A DNA stretch of 9,061 nucleotides from the NCBI GenBank assembly GCA_027489835.1, contig JAIXZF010000428.1, positions 1 through 9,061 on the forward strand, read 5' to 3'. Both the position numbers and the translations under genes were made by a program. Below, one piece after another: positions 6,407-9,061 of the stretch (its first letter is position 1; each line of letters opens with the position of its first letter). The notes under the pieces were generated by a model. That model worked only from the letters and a program-made list of their open reading frames with translations, ran no database searches and was not told the DNA's origin. This DNA comes from Hyphomicrobiales bacterium (GTDB lineage Bacteria; Pseudomonadota; Alphaproteobacteria; Rhizobiales; Beijerinckiaceae).

Positions 6407-7429
6407 ATGAACGACGCGCAGAACAGACCCGCCGCCGACAAGCCCGCGCCGAAGCTCAGGACCTCGGCCATGATCGCCTCGATCGCGGCGCCGGGACAGG
6501 CTACGCGGCCAGCCCCCTTCGGCCACGCGCTGGCGAAGCTCGCGGCCACGAGGCCCGAGATCGTCGGCATGACGGCGGATCTCGGCAAGTACACCGACCT
6601 GCACGTCTTCGCCGAGGCGTTTCCGGACCGGTTCTACCAGATGGGCATGGCCGAGCAGGTGCTGATGGCGGCTGCCGGCGGCATAGCGCGCGAGGGCTTC
6701 ATCCCCTTCGCCACCACCTACGCGGTGTTTGCCGCGCGGCGCGCCTACGACTTCATCTGCCTGTCGATCGTCGAGGAGAACCTGCCGGTCAAGATCGTCT
6801 GCGCCCTGCCCGGCCTGACGACCGGCTACGGGCCGAGCCATCAGGCGACCGAGGACCTCGCCATCTTCAGGGGCATGCCGAACCTTACCATCGTCGACCC
6901 CTGCGACGCGGTCGACATCGAACAGGCCGTGCCCGCCATCGCGGACCATCCGGGGCCGGTCTACATGCGGCTTCTGCGCGGGCAGGTGCCCGTGGTGCTC
7001 GATCGCCACGATTACCGCTTCGAGCTCGGCAAGGCCAAGCTGCTCAGGGACGGCGGCGACGTGCTGATGATCTCGAGCGGCCTCATGACCATGCGCTCGC
7101 TGGAGGCGGCGGATCGCCTCGCCGCGGACGGCATCGGCGTCGCCGTGCTGCACAGCCCCACCATCAAGCCGCTGGACACCGCCACGATCCTTTCGGAGGC
7201 GGGGCGCGGCGGGCGTCTCGTGGTGGTGGCGGAGAACCACTCCATCGTCGGCGGCCTCGGCGAGGCCGTGGCCGGCACCCTGCTTCGCGCCGGCGTGACG
7301 CCCGCCTTCCGGCAGATCGCATTGCCCGACGCCTTCCTCGACGCTGGCGCGCTGCCGACCCTGCACGACCGCTACGGCATCTCGACGGACGCTGTGGTGC
7401 GGCAGGTCAAGGGCTGGCTGGATCGATGA
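6407..7429 (+). CDS. Split transketolase-like enzyme, C-terminal (pyrimidine-binding) subunit
   Basis: The 340-residue product carries the Pyr domain (about 35-200) and the C-terminal transketolase domain (about 210-340). Seen: TADLGKYTDL (56-65); GMAEQ (80-84) with Glu83, the residue that activates the thiamine aminopyrimidine; FATTYAVFAARRAYD (101-115); YGPSHQATEDLAIFRG (141-156) with His145; PVYMRLLRGQ; and ENHSIVGGLGEAV (276-288). Residues 1-34 are a Pro/Ala-rich leader. Compared with classical GEDGPSHQ, the loop before His145 is one residue shorter and lacks the Asp that contacts the acceptor's C2 hydroxyl (Asp469 in E. coli), matching the altered substrate site of the partner subunit. 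The ATG lies one base after the partner's TGA, with GAGGAAG (6394-6400) upstream, so the two are translated together, presumably as a heterotetramer. Its closest paralogues in function could be DXS or E1-beta proteins, but the motif order fits transketolase best. Confidence 0.9.
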   Translation: MNDAQNRPAADKPAPKLRTSAMIASIAAPGQATRPAPFGHALAKLAATRPEIVGMTADLGKYTDLHVFAEAFPDRFYQMGMAEQVLMAAAGGIAREGFIPFATTYAVFAARRAYDFICLSIVEENLPVKIVCALPGLTTGYGPSHQATEDLAIFRGMPNLTIVDPCDAVDIEQAVPAIADHPGPVYMRLLRGQVPVVLDRHDYRFELGKAKLLRDGGDVLMISSGLMTMRSLEAADRLAADGIGVAVLHSPTIKPLDTATILSEAGRGGRLVVVAENHSIVGGLGEAVAGTLLRAGVTPAFRQIALPDAFLDAGALPTLHDRYGISTDAVVRQVKGWLDR

Positions 7430-7440
7430 CCGGCACGACG

Positions 7441-7465
7441 GCCGCGGTGGCATGCCCACCGCGGC
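7441..7465. terminator. Perfect 10-bp hairpin between convergent genes, possible bidirectional terminator
   Basis: GCCGCGGTGG (7441-7450) and CCACCGCGGC (7456-7465) form an exact inverted repeat around the loop CATGC. It fills the 36-nt gap between the transketolase subunit stop (7429) and the racemase stop (7466-7468, minus), touching the latter. The position suits a terminator serving both directions. Neither side has a T run, so termination may be weak or depend on Rho. Confidence 0.6.
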
Positions 7466-8608
7466 TCAGGTCGGCGCGATGGCGCCGGCGCACGCGAGGG
7501 CCGCGATCTCCGCCTCGCCGAAGCCCCATGCCGCCAGCGCGGCGGCCGTGTCGGCCCGGGCATCGACGGGCGCCGCGCGCACGACGCCGGGAGTGCGGCT
7601 GAAGCGGGGGGCCGAGGCGGGCCCCTCGGCAGCGTTCCCATACATGCCGCGCTCGACCGCGAGGCGGCTCGACCTGCACTCTTCCATGTCGAGCACGGGC
7701 GTGACGCAGGCATCGCCCTCGGCGAACACCGCTTCCCATTCGGCACGGCTCCGCGCCGCGAAGGACACAGCGAAAATCCCGCGCAGTTCCTGCCAGCGAG
7801 ACCGGTCATTGCGGTCCGGCAGATCGGCCTGCGACAGGCCGAGCCCGTGCAGGAAGGCCTGATAGAAGCGCTCCTCGATGGCGCCGACCGCCATCCAGCC
7901 GCCATCCTGCGTGCGGTAGGTCGCGTAATAAGGCGCGCCGCCATCGATCGGGTTGGCCGCGCGCTCATTGCGCCAGAGGCCGGCCCCGCTGAGGCCGGCC
8001 ATCATCGTCATCAGGCTGGCGACCCCATCGACCATCGCGGCGTCGACAACCTGTCCGCGGCCGGAGCCCCTGGCCTCGAACAGCGCAGCGAGCACGCCCA
8101 TCGCCAGATAGAGCGCGCCGCCGCCGAAATCGCCGACGAGGTTGAGCGGCGGCACAGGCGGGCCTTCGCGCGGCCCGATCGCGGCCAGCGCGCCGGTGAC
8201 GGCGATGTAATTGATGTCGTGCCCGGCACGGTCCTTCATCGGGCCATCCTGACCGTAGCCGGTCATGCGGCCATAGACGAGCCTGGGGTTGAGCGCGAGG
8301 CAGCGTTCCGGCCCGAGCCCCAAGCGTTCCATCACACCCGGCCTGAAGCCCTCGATCAGCGCGTCGGCCCGGGCGATGAGCCTGAGCGCGGCCTCGACGC
8401 CGGCGGGCGACTTCAGATCGAGCGCGACGGCGCGCTTGGAGCGGTTGAGGAGATCATGGCGCGTGTCGACCGGCAGGCCGAGATCGGACGCAACGAGCCT
8501 GTCGATGCGGATCACCTCGGCGCCCATGTCGGCCAGCAGCATGCCGCAGAACGGCGCCGGGCCGATGCCGGCCATCTCCACGAGCCTCAGCCCGGACAGC
8601 GGTCCCAT
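7466..8608 (-). CDS. Alpha-methylacyl-CoA racemase-like protein (CaiB/BaiF fold)
   Basis: The 380-residue product resembles AMACR and the M. tuberculosis homologue MCR, which epimerise 2-methylacyl-CoA thioesters by proton exchange at C2. Seen: LVEMAGIGPAPFCGMLLADMGAEVIRIDR near the N-terminus (a CoA-binding segment), LIEGFRPGVMERLGLGP (84-100), AGHDINYI with His130, LVGDFGGG with Asp160, GQVVDAAMVDG (185-195) and VGAIEERFY with Glu245. These three align with MCR His126, Asp156 and Glu241, each offset by four, and Arg89/Arg95 fit MCR Arg85/Arg91. The AGHDINY motif separates it from CoA-transferases, which keep only the Asp. It probably acts in branched-chain or methyl-branched acyl-CoA degradation in the cytosol; no beta-oxidation gene lies nearby. 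The ATG at 8606-8608 is preceded by AAGGGG. It is convergent with the transketolase pair. Confidence 0.92.
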   Translation of the reverse strand: MGPLSGLRLVEMAGIGPAPFCGMLLADMGAEVIRIDRLVASDLGLPVDTRHDLLNRSKRAVALDLKSPAGVEAALRLIARADALIEGFRPGVMERLGLGPERCLALNPRLVYGRMTGYGQDGPMKDRAGHDINYIAVTGALAAIGPREGPPVPPLNLVGDFGGGALYLAMGVLAALFEARGSGRGQVVDAAMVDGVASLMTMMAGLSGAGLWRNERAANPIDGGAPYYATYRTQDGGWMAVGAIEERFYQAFLHGLGLSQADLPDRNDRSRWQELRGIFAVSFAARSRAEWEAVFAEGDACVTPVLDMEECRSSRLAVERGMYGNAAEGPASAPRFSRTPGVVRAAPVDARADTAAALAAWGFGEAEIAALACAGAIAPT

Positions 8609-8633
8609 CAGGCCCCTTTCCCTACGCTAGCGC

Positions 8634-8649
8634 AGGCCTCCGGGTAGCA
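8634..8649 (-). promoter_or_regulatory. Candidate promoter/operator block upstream of the racemase gene
   Basis: Read on the minus strand this is TGCTACCC-GG-AGGCCT, matching 14 of 16 bases of the block at 5477-5492, which is likewise oriented toward its downstream gene. It ends 25 nt before the racemase start codon. The TGCTACCC half could be an extended -10; no good -35 was found at the usual distance. An 8-bp palindrome CGCTAGCG (8625-8632) lies between it and the ribosome-binding site. Confidence 0.4.
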
Positions 8650-8725
8650 CGGGCCTTGCGCGGGCTCCACGGAAACCGGCGCAGGCATGAGGTCCGCAGC
8701 CCGGACGCGGCGAGGACATGCGCCG

Positions 8726-9061
8726 TCAGGGCGCGAGCCCGCCCTGCGGCAGCACGCGGACCCGGCGCCGGCCGCCATCGGACGTCGGGACTTCACGCAG
8801 ATGTCCCGAATCCAGCGGCAGTACGACGCTCGGCCCGCCACCGACGGCGATGCCGGCCGGCTCCGGGTTCATCGTCGGAGCCGACCGCGCCTGCGCGTCG
8901 AGCGCCTGCCGCGCCGCCTCGTCCGCAGCTTCGTCGGCACGTGCGGCTTCCCGGCGCTGCCGCAGCACCGCATCCGGCACGCGCGACATCTGCTCGGCCA
9001 GCCGCTCGTTGACGATCGTGTCCGTGCGGCGGCGCTCGATCATGGCCTCGGCCCTGCCCAG
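8726..9061 (-). CDS. Unrecognised protein, C-terminal part (start beyond right edge)
   Basis: The minus-strand frame is open from the window's right edge to the TGA at 8726-8728, giving 111 visible residues. An internal Met near the edge (9041-9043) could be a start, but the frame continues upstream (LGRAEA before it) and no ribosome-binding site is seen, so the gene is treated as truncated. The visible part has a charged, Ala/Arg/Glu-rich helical stretch with coiled-coil character, then a Pro/Gly segment, then a basic RRRVRVLPQGG tail. Its third-codon-position bias toward G/C supports coding. I do not recognise the family, and no catalytic motif, membrane segment or signal peptide is visible in this portion. 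It is in the same orientation as the racemase with 117 nt between, but that gap has its own candidate promoter, so co-transcription is uncertain. Confidence 0.6.
   Translation of the reverse strand: MGRAEAMIERRRTDTIVNERLAEQMSRVPDAVLRQRREAARADEAADEAARQALDAQARSAPTMNPEPAGIAVGGGPSVVLPLDSGHLREVPTSDGGRRRVRVLPQGGLAP

Noticed and set aside
8692..8706. 5-bp stem (GTCCG/CGGAC) after the right-edge gene as a terminator
   Set aside because: It is too short, with no T run; it is not distinguishable from chance.

Overview
The window reads as a chromosomal segment of a high-GC alphaproteobacterium, most likely of the order Hyphomicrobiales (Rhizobiales). This is inferred from the very GC-rich third codon positions, the purple-bacterial flavour of every protein, and housekeeping/accessory metabolic genes packed with short gaps. 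No rRNA, tRNA, CRISPR array, insertion sequence, integrase or att-like repeat was seen, and no gene stands out by base composition.

Layout, left to right. (1) Positions 1-645 (+) hold the 3' part of an SRAP-domain (YedK/HMCES-type) DNA-protein crosslink protein, cut by the window edge. It ends in a peptide resembling a sliding-clamp-binding motif. (2) Convergent to it, with only 6 nt between stop codons, is a minus-strand pair: lemA (1725-2285) followed by an HtpX-like M48 membrane zinc metalloprotease (652-1695). This is a well-known association in envelope protein quality control. (3) A 204-nt intergenic region (2286-2489) separates lemA from a divergent plus-strand pair: a HAD phosphatase with a GTG start (2490-3401) and an APH/choline-kinase-fold phosphotransferase (3401-4372), joined by a TGATG overlap. 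(4) After a 73-nt gap with a GC hairpin comes a P1/S58 (DmpA-type) self-processing aminopeptidase (4446-5438). (5) After a 100-nt promoter-bearing gap come the two subunits of a split transketolase-like enzyme (5539-6405 and 6407-7429). (6) A perfect 10-bp hairpin then separates the transketolase pair from a convergent alpha-methylacyl-CoA racemase of the CaiB/BaiF fold (7466-8608, minus). (7) Behind this, on the minus strand, is the C-terminal end of an unrecognised protein whose start lies beyond the right edge.

How the parts may fit together. lemA/htpX and HAD/APH are convincing operons. The split transketolase keeps its Mg-thiamine-diphosphate residues but has lost several residues that classical transketolases use to hold sugar substrates, so its substrate is probably not an ordinary pentose phosphate. 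A 16-bp block (TGCTACCC-NN-AGGCCT) lies upstream of both the transketolase pair and the racemase. It may be a shared promoter or operator linking these two convergent units. The most interesting points are this atypical transketolase, the shared upstream block, and the clamp-binding-like tail on the SRAP protein. Nothing in the window amounts to a clearly new multi-gene system.
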